The position numbers were made by a program, and so were the translations under genes. 64,000 nt of DNA from Peribacillus simplex NBRC 15720 = DSM 1321 (GTDB taxonomy: Bacteria; Bacillota; Bacilli; Bacillales; DSM-1321), in NCBI RefSeq assembly GCF_002243645.1, contig NZ_CP017704.1, positions 4,544,001 through 4,608,000 of the forward strand, written 5' to 3'. The notes beneath the pieces are model-generated. The model searched no databases. It was given only the letters and a program-made list of their open reading frames with translations, and was not told where the DNA came from. Positions 26,536 to 35,150 of this stretch are shown here, piece by piece. Positions within the stretch are counted from its first letter, which is position 1; every line of letters starts with the position of its first letter.

Positions 26536-27381
26536 TTACTGTGAAACTACATATTTGGCTAGTTCTTTACTTATTTGATCTCCCATTCGCTTCGATTGCT
26601 CCGTCGCTTCTTGTACACAGGCAATGAATGCTTCTTCCACTTGATGTGCTTGAAGTGCTTTCAGACCTGCTTCAGTCGTTCCGCCTGGTGAAGTTACTTC
26701 TTTTCTTAGTACGGCAGGCGTTTTAGGTGATTTCTGTAACATATCGGCCGCACCCATCAGTGTCTGGAGAATCAATTGCTTAGCGGTTTCGGAATCGAGA
26801 CCTATTTTTTCTGCTGATTTTTCCAATGCCTCGACCAAGTAATAAATATAAGCCGGACCGCTGCCTGATAAGCCTGTTACCGCATCTAGCTGGGTTTCGT
26901 CGACGACTGCCACCGTACCTACCGTTTCGAAAAGGGTAATCGCCGTTTGTAATTGCGATTCTTTCGTATGACAGTTAGCCGCAAGGGCCGTTGCTGATTT
27001 TCCTACCGCTGCCGATGTATTAGGCATGGCACGGACGATCGAGAACCGCTTATTGGCGATTCCTTCCAAGCTTGTTGTATGAACCCCGGCAACAACGGAA
27101 ATGAACAGCATTTCTTCACGAATGTATTCTTTTATTGATTGCATCGTTTCTAAAATATCTTTCGGTTTCACCGCCAGTACGACAAGGTTTGCATCCTGTA
27201 CTAATAGCTGCAGCGATCTTGTAGCAGTTACACCATATTGGTTCTTTAAATAATCGAACCGATCATCATTTGATTTATTTGTTACAAAAATATTTGCTGG
27301 TTCAATTACCTGTTGGGTCACCAGCCCCGAAATAATTGCTTCTGCCATCGATCCAGCTCCGATAAACGCGATTTTTTTCAT
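26536..27381 (-). CDS. proI: Pyrroline-5-carboxylate reductase ProI
   Basis: The 281-residue enzyme reduces pyrroline 5-carboxylate to L-proline with NAD(P)H. The Rossmann motif FIGAGSMAEAI starts at residue 5; the C-terminal helical domain has the family signature SGSGPAYIYYLVEAL and KEVTSPGGTTEAG. The frame extends 16 codons upstream, but ATG 27381 follows AAGGAG and gives the canonical start. A proline-type T-box leader precedes it, so expression should rise when tRNA-Pro is uncharged. It maps where B. subtilis has proI (yqjO). Confidence 0.96.
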   Translation of the reverse strand: MKKIAFIGAGSMAEAIISGLVTQQVIEPANIFVTNKSNDDRFDYLKNQYGVTATRSLQLLVQDANLVVLAVKPKDILETMQSIKEYIREEMLFISVVAGVHTTSLEGIANKRFSIVRAMPNTSAAVGKSATALAANCHTKESQLQTAITLFETVGTVAVVDETQLDAVTGLSGSGPAYIYYLVEALEKSAEKIGLDSETAKQLILQTLMGAADMLQKSPKTPAVLRKEVTSPGGTTEAGLKALQAHQVEEAFIACVQEATEQSKRMGDQISKELAKYVVSQ

Positions 27382-27424
27382 ATTTTCCGCTCCTTTTTCT
27401 TTTAAATTTCGGCCTTTTTTGAAA

Positions 27425-27685
27425 AACAAAAAGACCCCTCATCCAATAAAGGACGAAAGGTCTGCTTCCGTGGTACCACCTTTGTTCAACTTTTCCATTA
27501 TAAATAACAGAATAGCTGCACTTGATTCCTCTAACGCGGGAATTACGTCAGGTTTTCCTGAAGGCTCATAAGGTAGGTTCAATAATGAGGGGGCGATGAA
27601 GCCTTTCAGCACATTCCGAGCTTCACTCTCTTTACGCCATCAATAATTTACTTGGCCTTAATCAAAGCCACGCCGTCTTTAATTA
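27425..27685 (-). promoter_or_regulatory. T-box leader (proline) upstream of proI
   Basis: On the minus strand the leader carries the T-box core AAAGGTGGTACCACGG, followed by ACCTTTCGTCC and a terminator (AGACC...GGTCT) with a T-run at about 27425-27465. Upstream is a long structured stem I with GAACCTACC, where CCT (Pro) followed by A is the probable specifier. The core pairs with the uncharged tRNA acceptor end to switch the terminator to an antiterminator. Proline specificity is inferred from the codon and the gene controlled. Confidence 0.9.
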
Positions 27686-27691
27686 CTTGTG

Positions 27692-27721
27692 ATTATGAAG
27701 GATATATCAGTACTCTGTCAA
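27692..27721 (-). promoter_or_regulatory. Sigma-A promoter of the proI T-box transcript
   Basis: TTGACA (27721-27716), 18-base spacer, CATAAT (27697-27692) on the minus strand, placing transcription start near 27685, at the edge of the T-box leader. Confidence 0.7.
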
Positions 27722-27889
27722 TGATAATATATGCATGGACGATAAAAAGTAGACATGAATTATGTGAAAATAATGACAGTAATTAAAAATACATGTAAAA
27801 TGGTAATTATACATGATAAGTATAATTAGAATCCTGTTTAGCGTATAAAAAGATTTATATAAATATAATTTTCTAAGGTGGAAAAGATT

Positions 27890-28858
27890 ATGGCGAATTG
27901 GAATGGAGATATTGCAAAAATTGCCTTGCCCACACCGTTTGCAGTGGGTGATGTGAATGTTTATGTAGTTAAAGGGGATGCTCTAACGTTAATCGATACT
28001 GGAGTGAAAACAAAACGATCAAAGGAAGCCTTGACTAACGGACTTGGGGATTTGGGTCTGAAACTGACTGATATCGAACAAATCATTTTAACCCACCATC
28101 ATCCTGATCATGCTGGTGCACTCGATTTCTTTGAAAAGGAAATCCCGGTTTATGGACACAAAAACAATCAGCGCTGGCTGACTATCAGTGATGATTTCCT
28201 TGAAACCCATAATCGTTTTTTCCTTGATTATGCCAAAAAGTTCGGAGTGGCAGAAGAGCTGAAAAATAAACTGATCCATAACCGCGACGAAATCAGTTTC
28301 CTTAGTGAACGGAAGCTGCATGGATATTTGGCTGAGGGGGATGAGCTCCCTGGTCTTCCAGGCTGGAAAGTGATCGAGACTCCAGGCCATGCGCAAAGCC
28401 ATTTATCTTTTTACCGGGAAAGTGACGGGGTCATGATCGCTGGCGATCACTTGCTTGCAAAGATTTCACCTAATCCATTAATGGAACCACCTTTACTTCC
28501 CGGAGGCATGAGACCTCGTCCATTACTGCAATATAATGCATCACTTCAGAAATTATTAGATTTTTCCATATCCACTGTTTATTCCGGACATGGATCTGAA
28601 GTGGAAGGAGATGCGGTTGCCGACTTGATTCAATATAGATTCGAGCGTCAGCATAACCGTGCCATGCAGGTGAAAAGCATGCTTCAAGATAAGCCTTTAT
28701 CGGCCTTTGAAGTGTGTCAGCAGTTGTTTCCGAAAGTATACCTTCAGGAAGTGGGCCTGACACTTTCTGAAACGGTCGGTCAGCTGGACTATTTAGAAGA
28801 CTTGGGTGAAGTCCAAACAGAAATCCAATCAGGGGTCATTCTGTATTCAATCGCTTAA
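27890..28858 (+). CDS. yqjP: Metallo-beta-lactamase fold hydrolase YqjP
   Basis: The 322-residue MBL-superfamily protein has zinc motif LTHHHPDHAGALDF, later ligands in ETPGHAQSH and GDHLL, and a C-terminal GHGSE histidine. A winged-helix-like C-terminal region from about 245 (PLSAFEVCQQLFPKVY) is typical of the LACTB2-like branch. GTG 27878 is in frame, but ATG 27890 follows AAGGTGG at 8 bases. Substrate unknown. The short-chain dehydrogenase yqjQ begins 22 bases downstream, likely the same transcript. Confidence 0.88.
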   Translation: MANWNGDIAKIALPTPFAVGDVNVYVVKGDALTLIDTGVKTKRSKEALTNGLGDLGLKLTDIEQIILTHHHPDHAGALDFFEKEIPVYGHKNNQRWLTISDDFLETHNRFFLDYAKKFGVAEELKNKLIHNRDEISFLSERKLHGYLAEGDELPGLPGWKVIETPGHAQSHLSFYRESDGVMIAGDHLLAKISPNPLMEPPLLPGGMRPRPLLQYNASLQKLLDFSISTVYSGHGSEVEGDAVADLIQYRFERQHNRAMQVKSMLQDKPLSAFEVCQQLFPKVYLQEVGLTLSETVGQLDYLEDLGEVQTEIQSGVILYSIA

Positions 28859-28880
28859 TGTTCGCAAGGAGGCCACTTTT

Positions 28881-29672
28881 TTGAATAAGTTGCAAGGCAA
28901 AGTTATTGTTATTACGGGTGCTTCCGGAGGGATTGGCAAGGAAGTTGCCATTCAAAGTGCAAAGCAGGGAGGCCGTCTCGTCCTCTTGGCCAGAAGCATG
29001 GATAAATTATTGCTGCTAAAGAATGAACTGATCACCCAATATGGGATTGATGCATATGCCTATAAGCTTGACGTTGCAGACACTGATCAGGTGACAAATG
29101 TATTTAATGACATCCATGCGCAAATAGGTGAAGTGGATGTGTTGGTTAACAATGCTGGTTTCGGCACGTTTAAAGAAGCGCAGGATACGGAATTGAATGA
29201 AACGAAAGCAATGTTTGCTGTCAACGTCATTGGATTAATGGCCTGCACAAAACTGGTTCTTCCGTATATGAAGCAGAGAAAATCGGGGCATATCATCAAT
29301 ATCGCTTCACAGGCCGGTAAAATCGCCACTCCTAAATCAACATTGTACTCTTCGACCAAGTTCGCAGTTCTTGGATATTCAAACGCACTTCGGCTCGAGC
29401 TGATGGAAGATCGTGTTTTTGTGACCACCGTCAATCCTGGCCCCATAGAAACGAATTTCTTTAACATTGCGGATGAATCAGGTACATACTTAAAGAACGT
29501 TGAAAAATTCATGCTTAAGCCTGGAGATGTCGCTACTAAAATCGTAGCGGCGATGCTGACCAATAAGAGGGAAATCAATCTCCCTGGCTGGATGAATTTA
29601 GCTGGGAAATGGTATAACATGTTCCCAAAGATCACCGAAACATTAGGGAAAAAAGCATTTTTTAAAAAGTAG
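28881..29672 (+). CDS. yqjQ: Short-chain dehydrogenase/reductase YqjQ
   Basis: The 263-residue classical SDR has cofactor motif TGASGGIG, structural NNAG and active-site Y-S-S-T-K with upstream Ser (INIASQAGK). The C-terminal region carries the long substrate-loop of DltE/YqjQ-like enzymes. The start is TTG 28881, the only start placed correctly after AAGGAGG (28866-28872); a frame opening at 28806 would overlap yqjP. Substrate unknown. Confidence 0.9.
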   Translation: MNKLQGKVIVITGASGGIGKEVAIQSAKQGGRLVLLARSMDKLLLLKNELITQYGIDAYAYKLDVADTDQVTNVFNDIHAQIGEVDVLVNNAGFGTFKEAQDTELNETKAMFAVNVIGLMACTKLVLPYMKQRKSGHIINIASQAGKIATPKSTLYSSTKFAVLGYSNALRLELMEDRVFVTTVNPGPIETNFFNIADESGTYLKNVEKFMLKPGDVATKIVAAMLTNKREINLPGWMNLAGKWYNMFPKITETLGKKAFFKK

Positions 29673-29710
29673 GCTAGTTCAAAAAGGCGAAAGATGGTCT
29701 AATAATAGGC

Positions 29711-29742
29711 AAAGGGGAATGTCGATGACATTCCCCTTTTTT
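29711..29742 (+). terminator. Terminator of yqjP-yqjQ
   Basis: Stem AAAGGGGAATGTC / GACATTCCCCTTT (29711-29739) with T-run. Confidence 0.88.
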
Positions 29743-29822
29743 ATGAAATAACGGAAGTTTTATTCTGAATAAATTGGTAACTATTTCATGGGGAATCCGT
29801 CTATTTCTTAGGAGGGATTTTC

Positions 29823-30350
29823 ATGAAGATGATTGTAAAGCTTTTTATATATATTATTGTTGCCTTTATTCTGGTTAGCTGTCAATCCTCTGATTGGAAC
29901 ATGCATGAAGCCATAGATAAGGGGGAAGAAGGTTTCATTACGGATCTTGACGATAAAAGGATTTTGATTAAAGGGACGTACTATAAGGTGACCAATGATA
30001 CATATATTCAAGATCAACATGGTAATGACCTCGATTTCTCTGACCTGGAGATCGGGATGAAAGTGAAACCATGGCATCGGGGTGGGGTGAAGAAATCATT
30101 TCCTGGGAAAGCGGAGGCGGAATTGATTCTTGTTTTGACGGATGAAAAAAGCTTAGCCGAACAAAGGGCGGTCACTGCTGCCCTCGATCATGTCAGCAAA
30201 GCGGAAAGTCAGCGATTCATGGTTCTTGATGTCGTCCATTTGCCCTCAGAGCATGTTTATAATATCGAAATGATGAATCGTTCCAACTTAGATTCATCAT
30301 TCATCGTGACTGTAGAGGATTTAACGGATGAAATATTATATATAAAATAA
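29823..30350 (+). CDS. Lipoprotein with DUF3221-like domain
   Basis: The 175-residue predicted lipoprotein has an N-terminal hydrophobic stretch ending in lipobox LVSC (Cys20). A small beta-rich domain (EGFITDLDDKRILIKGTYYK, DLEIGMKVKPWHRGGV, FPGKAEAELILVL) is the YobA-type DUF3221 pattern. The C-terminal half is unassigned. GGAGGGA precedes the ATG. It is followed by its own terminator, so monocistronic. Function unknown; a surface role follows from the lipobox. Confidence 0.75.
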   Translation: MKMIVKLFIYIIVAFILVSCQSSDWNMHEAIDKGEEGFITDLDDKRILIKGTYYKVTNDTYIQDQHGNDLDFSDLEIGMKVKPWHRGGVKKSFPGKAEAELILVLTDEKSLAEQRAVTAALDHVSKAESQRFMVLDVVHLPSEHVYNIEMMNRSNLDSSFIVTVEDLTDEILYIK

Positions 30351-30352
30351 AT

Positions 30353-30391
30353 CAAAAAAACCGGACTGAATCGAATTCAGTCCGGTTTTTT
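30353..30391. terminator. Terminator after DUF3221-like lipoprotein gene
   Basis: Perfect stem AAAACCGGACTGAAT / ATTCAGTCCGGTTTT with flanking A- and T-runs; also usable from the minus strand by the convergent NlpC/P60 gene. Confidence 0.88.
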
Positions 30392-30432
30392 TATGGGATT
30401 TCGCTCGCAGGGATGAGCTCATGTCCTGGATT

Positions 30433-31101
30433 TTATAAAGTTTTCGCACCTAAATATTTTGGTTTCCAATAAGAATTATCCATATCCGTGATGGTTATTC
30501 CTTTTGAAGACGTAGCACTAATGAATTGACCATTTCCGATATAGATCCCAACATGGGATACTCCTGTTCTTCCAGAAGAAGTATCAAAGAATACAAGATC
30601 ACCTTTAGCTGGTGAAGATACTTTTAAACCCGTATTGGAATAGAGCAAGGATGTTGTACGCGGTAAGGTAATTCCTTGTGATTTCTGGAATACGTAATAG
30701 ACGAAGCCTGAGCAGTCGAATCCAGTTGGTGTTGTTCCGCCCCATTTGTAGGGTTTGCCTATTAAGGTTTTTGCATAGCTGATCAAGCTTGTATTATTGA
30801 CCTTATAAACACCAAGCGCATTAAATGTGCCACGGCCGGCAATTCCATCGGCAGTTAACCCTTTGGCTTTTTGGAATTTTTTTACTGCGGATACAGAATA
30901 GGTACCATAATATGTAGTCAGTGAACCTGAATATGTGAAATAACCTTTGGTTTTTAAAAGTTGTTGTAGTTGTTTGACATCACTATGTGTCATTCCGGGT
31001 CTGAGGGTTTGGTCTCCAATATTGGCAAAGGCTTGCAGTGGGGTTAGCATCATGGCAGATGCAACAGCAGCTGAAGCGATCCATTTCTTCATAATTTTCA
31101 T
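30433..31101 (-). CDS. NlpC/P60 peptidoglycan endopeptidase with N-terminal PG-binding domain
   Basis: The 222-residue secreted cell-wall hydrolase carries a signal peptide (to about residue 26), then a PG_binding_1 repeat (LRPGMTHSDVKQLQQLLK, KKFQKAKGLTADGIAGRGT). The C-terminal NlpC/P60 domain has catalytic C130 in GFDCSGFVYYVF and H183 in SHVGIYIG, predicted to cut D-Glu-meso-DAP links. ATG at 31101 and the in-frame ATG three codons later are both possible after AGAGAGGA; the second has better spacing. The 400-base region upstream separates it from the divergent SOS polymerase. Confidence 0.9.
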   Translation of the reverse strand: MKIMKKWIASAAVASAMMLTPLQAFANIGDQTLRPGMTHSDVKQLQQLLKTKGYFTYSGSLTTYYGTYSVSAVKKFQKAKGLTADGIAGRGTFNALGVYKVNNTSLISYAKTLIGKPYKWGGTTPTGFDCSGFVYYVFQKSQGITLPRTTSLLYSNTGLKVSSPAKGDLVFFDTSSGRTGVSHVGIYIGNGQFISATSSKGITITDMDNSYWKPKYLGAKTL

Positions 31102-31438
31102 TTCCTCTCTATCTATCTCTCTATTATTCTTAACAATATTATCCTACAATACCATTATGACAATTAGACATAATTTTGGTTACAGTTTCATTACAAAAAA
31201 TGAGCATTAAGACTAAAGTTTAAATAGACGAAAGCCTGTTGAATAGGGTGAAAAAAATTAAAAAAACTAAGTATAAGGATCTATTGAAAATTATTCAAGC
31301 TACCAATTGATTCTTTTTTAAAAAACTATTTGGATTTATAGTATAAATTTGGTATATTATCCATTTTTAGTATTTATTATATTTTTCAAGGAAATTACAA
31401 TAAAAAGTAGAAATTTGTATGAAAACTTCCATTGAATA
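31102..31438. other. A/T-rich intergenic region upstream of NlpC/P60 and polYB genes
   Basis: About 340 bases of very A/T-rich sequence between divergent genes. Apart from the LexA boxes at its right end I see no repeat, RNA or coding signal. Promoter(s) for the minus-strand hydrolase must lie in its first ~150 bases. Confidence 0.5.
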
Positions 31439-31491
31439 AGAACGTATATTCGGTTAAAGTTGTGAATATAATAAAAGCGAACGTATATTCT
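31439..31491 (+). promoter_or_regulatory. Two LexA (DinR) boxes flanking a -10 element
   Basis: GAACGTATATTC occurs twice, at 31440-31451 and 31479-31490; the second is CGAACGTATATTCT, close to the Bacillus LexA consensus CGAAC-N4-GTTCG. TATAAT (31467-31472) lies between them, so LexA bound at either would block the polymerase. The boxes are 39 bases apart, on similar helix faces if ~10 bp/turn. Confidence 0.75.
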
Positions 31492-31506
31492 TGTTAGGGT
31501 GAAGAA

Positions 31507-32766
31507 ATGATGGATTATGGGACGATGCCGAAACAATCAATTATGTGTATCGATATGAAAAGTTTTTATGCAAGCTGTTCAGCGGTCATGCTTGGTCTGG
31601 ACCCGCTTGATTGTTATCTGGCGGTGGTTGGTGATTTGAAGAGAACAGGGAGCATTGTGCTTGCGGCTTCTCCAAAGATGAAGAAGGAATTTGGCATCAA
31701 GACAGGTTCGCGGATGTTTGAGATCCCGAATGATCCAAGGATTGTGGTCGTTGAACCTAAAATGGCGACCTATTTAAGGGTCTCGACGGAAATCACCCGC
31801 TTGTTCAACCGTTATGTGCCCAAAGAAGCGATTCACGTATATAGTGTGGACGAAAGTTTTGTGAAAGTCGATGGTGCCGCTTCTTTATGGGGAGATGCCC
31901 GGATGATAGCTGAAAAGATAAAAGATGAAATCGAACGGGAATTACAGCTCCCCTGTGCCATTGGAATTGGACCGAACATGCTTATGGCAAAACTTTGCCT
32001 TGATTTGGAAGCCAAACATAAAGGGATTGCAGAATGGAAGTATGAGGATGTGCCAAGCAAACTTTGGCCGATTTCCCCGCTTCGTGAAATGTGGGGGATC
32101 GGCAGGCGCGTAGAAAAAACCCTTCATGGAATGGGAATATTTACCGTTGGGCAGCTTGCCAATTATGATCTTGAATTACTTGAAGCGAAGTTTGGAATTA
32201 TGGGCAATCAGCTTTACCACCATGCGTGGGGAATAGATTTATCTGATATGGGGGCAGCGATCATCGAAGGGCAGGTCAGCTTCGGCAAAAGTCAAATCCT
32301 GCTGCGGGATTATAAGGAGGAGCAGGAGGTAAAGCAGGTCATGCTGGAAATTTGCGAAGAAGTTGGAAGAAGGGCACGCACCCATCGCAAGGCAGGAAGG
32401 ACGGTGAGCCTAAGCATTGGCTACAGCAAGGATGAGTTTGGCGGAGGTTTCCATCGTTCACGTTCGATTAGCGAACCGACCAACATTACGATGGAGTTAT
32501 ATAAAGTGTGCCTGGAGCTTTTTCATGAGAACTATAAGCAAAAAACGGTTCGGAGCATAGAGGTAAGACTCTCGAATATTGTGGATGATAACGAAATGCA
32601 GCTGACTTTATTTGATGCTTCGCGCTGGAAGAAGCGGGAATTGAGTTACACGGTTGATCGAATCCGCCATAAATATGGAGCCAAATCGCTATTGCGTGCA
32701 GTTTCGTATACGGAAGCGGGGACAGCCGTTTACCGAAGCAGGCTGCTTGGTGGGCATAAGGCGTAA
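31507..32766 (+). CDS. yqjW: SOS-inducible Y-family DNA polymerase (PolY2/YqjW, UvrX-like)
   Basis: The 419-residue UmuC-type lesion-bypass polymerase has palm motifs CIDMKSFYASCSAV and YSVDESFVKVDG, a thumb HhH (MWGIGRRVEKTLHGMGI) and a C-terminal little finger. A possible clamp motif MQLTLFDAS lies near residue 365, matching the QLxLF type. Two LexA boxes in the promoter put it under DNA-damage control. The next gene, a YolD-like partner, starts 26 bases downstream, as in B. subtilis yqjW-yqjX. Confidence 0.93.
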   Translation: MMDYGTMPKQSIMCIDMKSFYASCSAVMLGLDPLDCYLAVVGDLKRTGSIVLAASPKMKKEFGIKTGSRMFEIPNDPRIVVVEPKMATYLRVSTEITRLFNRYVPKEAIHVYSVDESFVKVDGAASLWGDARMIAEKIKDEIERELQLPCAIGIGPNMLMAKLCLDLEAKHKGIAEWKYEDVPSKLWPISPLREMWGIGRRVEKTLHGMGIFTVGQLANYDLELLEAKFGIMGNQLYHHAWGIDLSDMGAAIIEGQVSFGKSQILLRDYKEEQEVKQVMLEICEEVGRRARTHRKAGRTVSLSIGYSKDEFGGGFHRSRSISEPTNITMELYKVCLELFHENYKQKTVRSIEVRLSNIVDDNEMQLTLFDASRWKKRELSYTVDRIRHKYGAKSLLRAVSYTEAGTAVYRSRLLGGHKA

Positions 32767-32792
32767 GAGTGACTTTGAAGGGAGGGAAAAGA

Positions 32793-33125
32793 ATGATTCG
32801 TGATCGCGGCCGTATCAAATGGACATCGATGATGTTGCCGGAGCATGTGAAGATGCTTCGGGATTGGGTGGTGGAAGATGGCTATGAAACGAAGCGCATC
32901 CTGGATGAGCAGCAACTGGAAGAAATGAATGCGGTAATGGGGGAAGCGATGGAGGAAAGAAAGGATGTCACGATTGCTCATTATGAAGGAAACCGGTATC
33001 AGCTGTTAATCGGCAGGATCCATTATTATAATGAGCTTAGCCACAAGCTTCACATCGTTGATCGGTTTGATCGGGCTCACTATATCAGGCTTTCCGATAT
33101 AGCGGATGTAAGGATAATGGAATGA
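32793..33125 (+). CDS. YolD-like protein (YqjX)
   Basis: The 110-residue YolD-family protein (MIRDRGRIKWTSMMLPEHVK; YQLLIGRIHYYNELSHKLHI) is of the kind regularly encoded right after UvrX/YqjW polymerases. YolD proteins are thought to assist or substitute for UmuD in these Gram-positive systems; biochemistry is limited. ATG 32793 follows AGGGAGGG; an in-frame GTG at 32769 has no site. Co-transcribed with the polymerase and therefore under LexA. Confidence 0.88.
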   Translation: MIRDRGRIKWTSMMLPEHVKMLRDWVVEDGYETKRILDEQQLEEMNAVMGEAMEERKDVTIAHYEGNRYQLLIGRIHYYNELSHKLHIVDRFDRAHYIRLSDIADVRIME

Positions 33126-33132
33126 TGAGCGG

Positions 33133-33166
33133 AAGGGCTGTTCCCAAGGGACAGCCTTTCATTTTC
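33133..33166 (+). terminator. Terminator of polYB-yolD operon
   Basis: Stem GGCTGT / ACAGCC extended by AAG/CTTT around CCCAAGGG, followed by TTTCATTTT. Confidence 0.65.
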
Positions 33167-33344
33167 GAAACGACATCGTGATGAAAGGAATCACGTGACA
33201 TAAGAGAATCAGCATTTGTTAGCACGGTCAATGAAGAATGTGATTTTCGTATGGGTGATCTTGCAAAAGGAAGCAGTTTCTTTAACAGAAGCGTTTTTAT
33301 CGTTTATAATGGGGGAATGCAAAGACATCGGGAGGTGTGCAATC

Positions 33345-33668
33345 ATGTATATTGAATGGACGGAAACAGCGGCTGAGAAAATAGCCCATAAGGTACAGGG
33401 ACAAGAAGGATATTTACAGTTGAAATATGATACTGATGGCTGTGGCTGCGTGGTAAGTGGTGTGACGGCGCTATGGTGGGTCAACGAACCTGAAGAAGGT
33501 ACCGAAAAAGTGGAAACAAACGGAATTTCTCTATATGTGGAGAAATCAAAAATGATTTTTCTTGATGAAGTCATGAAAATAGACTTTGTTCCGGAAGCGA
33601 ACAGCTTTCAATTAAAAAGTCCGAATCAAATCTTAAATCCGAGGATGAGCTATTTTAATAAAATCTAA
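33345..33668 (+). CDS. yqkB: HesB-like iron-sulfur biosynthesis domain protein YqkB
   Basis: The 107-residue protein of the Fe-S_biosyn (HesB/IscA-like) fold carries a CGC pair (DTDGCGCVVSG) but lacks the three-cysteine pattern of true A-type carriers; function unknown. The frame opens at 33216, but ATG 33345 follows GGGAGGTG and gives the standard 107-residue length. Weak hairpin AGAGGG/CCCTCT at 33678-33700 follows. Confidence 0.85.
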   Translation: MYIEWTETAAEKIAHKVQGQEGYLQLKYDTDGCGCVVSGVTALWWVNEPEEGTEKVETNGISLYVEKSKMIFLDEVMKIDFVPEANSFQLKSPNQILNPRMSYFNKI

Positions 33669-33709
33669 ATGAAGCAAAGAGGGAATCTTGAATACCCTCT
33701 CTCTTCTTC

Positions 33710-34609
33710 TCAGACAAGTTTTAGAAACTGATCGATTTGATCTTCATATTCTTTTGGATTTTCATTATAAGATTGAGCGTGGGCCCCTTTTTTAGCGATG
33801 TACAGCTGCTTTGGGCCCTCTTTTGCTGCATATAATTCCGCTGTCATGGAAGCGGGAATGAAACTGTCATTTTCACTATGGATGAAGAGCACGGGGTTTC
33901 GGATATTTTTCATATAATCGATTGGGGACACTTCATTGGTCCAATATCCATCACGGAGTTTGATGAACGTACGCCCAAGCGGAAACACGGTCCAAGAGGG
34001 AAGTGGGACTACATGCTTAAGCTGGTGTTTGATCTGATCCTCGAAATTTGAAAATGGACAGTCGGCAATGTAAAAGTCAGCACCATCTTCAAGCATTCCG
34101 GCATATAAAAGCAGGGTTACGGCCCCCATGGATTCTCCATGAATGCCAATATGAAGGTCGGGACCTTTACGTCTTTTCAATTCATCGATTACGGCTTTCA
34201 GGTCGAATTTTTCATAATGTCCATAACTGCTCGTCTTGCCACCGGAATCCCCATGCCGGCGGTGGTCATAAATGATTGCATTGAAGCCCCGCTTAAGAAA
34301 AATATTCATGTACTTAATCGAATTGACTTTATTCTCCGTCACACCATGAGAAATGACCACCCACTTATTGGTATCATGCGGTTCGATAAACAAGCATTTC
34401 AAGGAATATCCGGATGGAGACGATACCCAAATTTCCGTTTTAGGCAAATTATCAAAATCCTCCGTGATCAGGCGTTTAGCCATAATTTCACGATTCTGGA
34501 TAAAATCATCTTCCTTCTTTTTCATGTACATGATCCGATTGGAAAAATAAATGCCGACGCCGATGATATACGATAGGATTCCAGCCAGTGTAAACCACCA
34601 TTTCTTCAT
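33710..34609 (-). CDS. yqkD: Alpha/beta hydrolase YqkD, membrane-anchored
   Basis: The 299-residue serine hydrolase has an N-terminal membrane anchor (WWFTLAGILSYIIGVGIYF), then an alpha/beta-hydrolase core: oxyanion loop ISHGVTEN, nucleophile elbow GESMG, acid in HSENDSFIP and base His in KKGAHAQSY. Probably an outward- or inward-facing membrane-bound esterase/lipase of the BAAT/YqkD type; substrate unknown. Divergent from yqkE. Confidence 0.88.
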   Translation of the reverse strand: MKKWWFTLAGILSYIIGVGIYFSNRIMYMKKKEDDFIQNREIMAKRLITEDFDNLPKTEIWVSSPSGYSLKCLFIEPHDTNKWVVISHGVTENKVNSIKYMNIFLKRGFNAIIYDHRRHGDSGGKTSSYGHYEKFDLKAVIDELKRRKGPDLHIGIHGESMGAVTLLLYAGMLEDGADFYIADCPFSNFEDQIKHQLKHVVPLPSWTVFPLGRTFIKLRDGYWTNEVSPIDYMKNIRNPVLFIHSENDSFIPASMTAELYAAKEGPKQLYIAKKGAHAQSYNENPKEYEDQIDQFLKLV

Positions 34610-34738
34610 GAAAGGTCCTCCTCAGTGATTTTCTTTATTTTACCATGAGGGAAATGGGAAAACACTGTTTGAAAACCATGACGAGGAAAACGGCAGTCGT
34701 GATATAATAATTTCATAAATGGCCAGGGGGGGTTAAGG

Positions 34739-34999
34739 ATGAAAAAGAAACAGCAGCGAAATCAAAATCAAAGCAAAAGCCAAGATAAAGATTCATCTTC
34801 ATTGAAACTTGGTGATATGATCAATCAAGATATCATGTCCCAGCTTCGTCAAAAGCAAAAGGAACTTAATGAGGCTGAACAAGAAAAAAGGGCAGCGGAA
34901 GAAGAAAAAAAACGCGAAGAAAGAAAGCGGCGGGAGAAGAATAAATCATTCGAAGAACTATTGGGTGAAAGCAATCTGAACTGGAAGAACTATAAATGA
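34739..34999 (+). CDS. yqkE: YqkE family small coiled-coil protein (DUF3886)
   Basis: The 86-residue, highly charged protein has an N-terminal Lys/Gln-rich stretch, a central Glu/Lys/Arg coiled coil (about 38-72, QEKRAAEEEKKREERKRR) and the conserved end KNKSFEELLGESNLNWKNYK. The GGGGGGTTAAGG site precedes ATG. Function unknown. Followed by a weak GGGAGC/GCTCCC hairpin at about 35004-35045. Confidence 0.82.
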   Translation: MKKKQQRNQNQSKSQDKDSSSLKLGDMINQDIMSQLRQKQKELNEAEQEKRAAEEEKKREERKRREKNKSFEELLGESNLNWKNYK

Positions 35000-35150
35000 A
35001 GAGCAGGGAGCAGTTTAAGTTTTAAGAGGGCTGGCTCCCTTTTTCTGTTCAGGACTTGCTGATATCCCTTTATTTTATAAAGTATAACGATTATATTAAA
35101 GATAAGTTCGATATGCTTTCATATCGGATGGACTACTATTAGCTGGTGAT

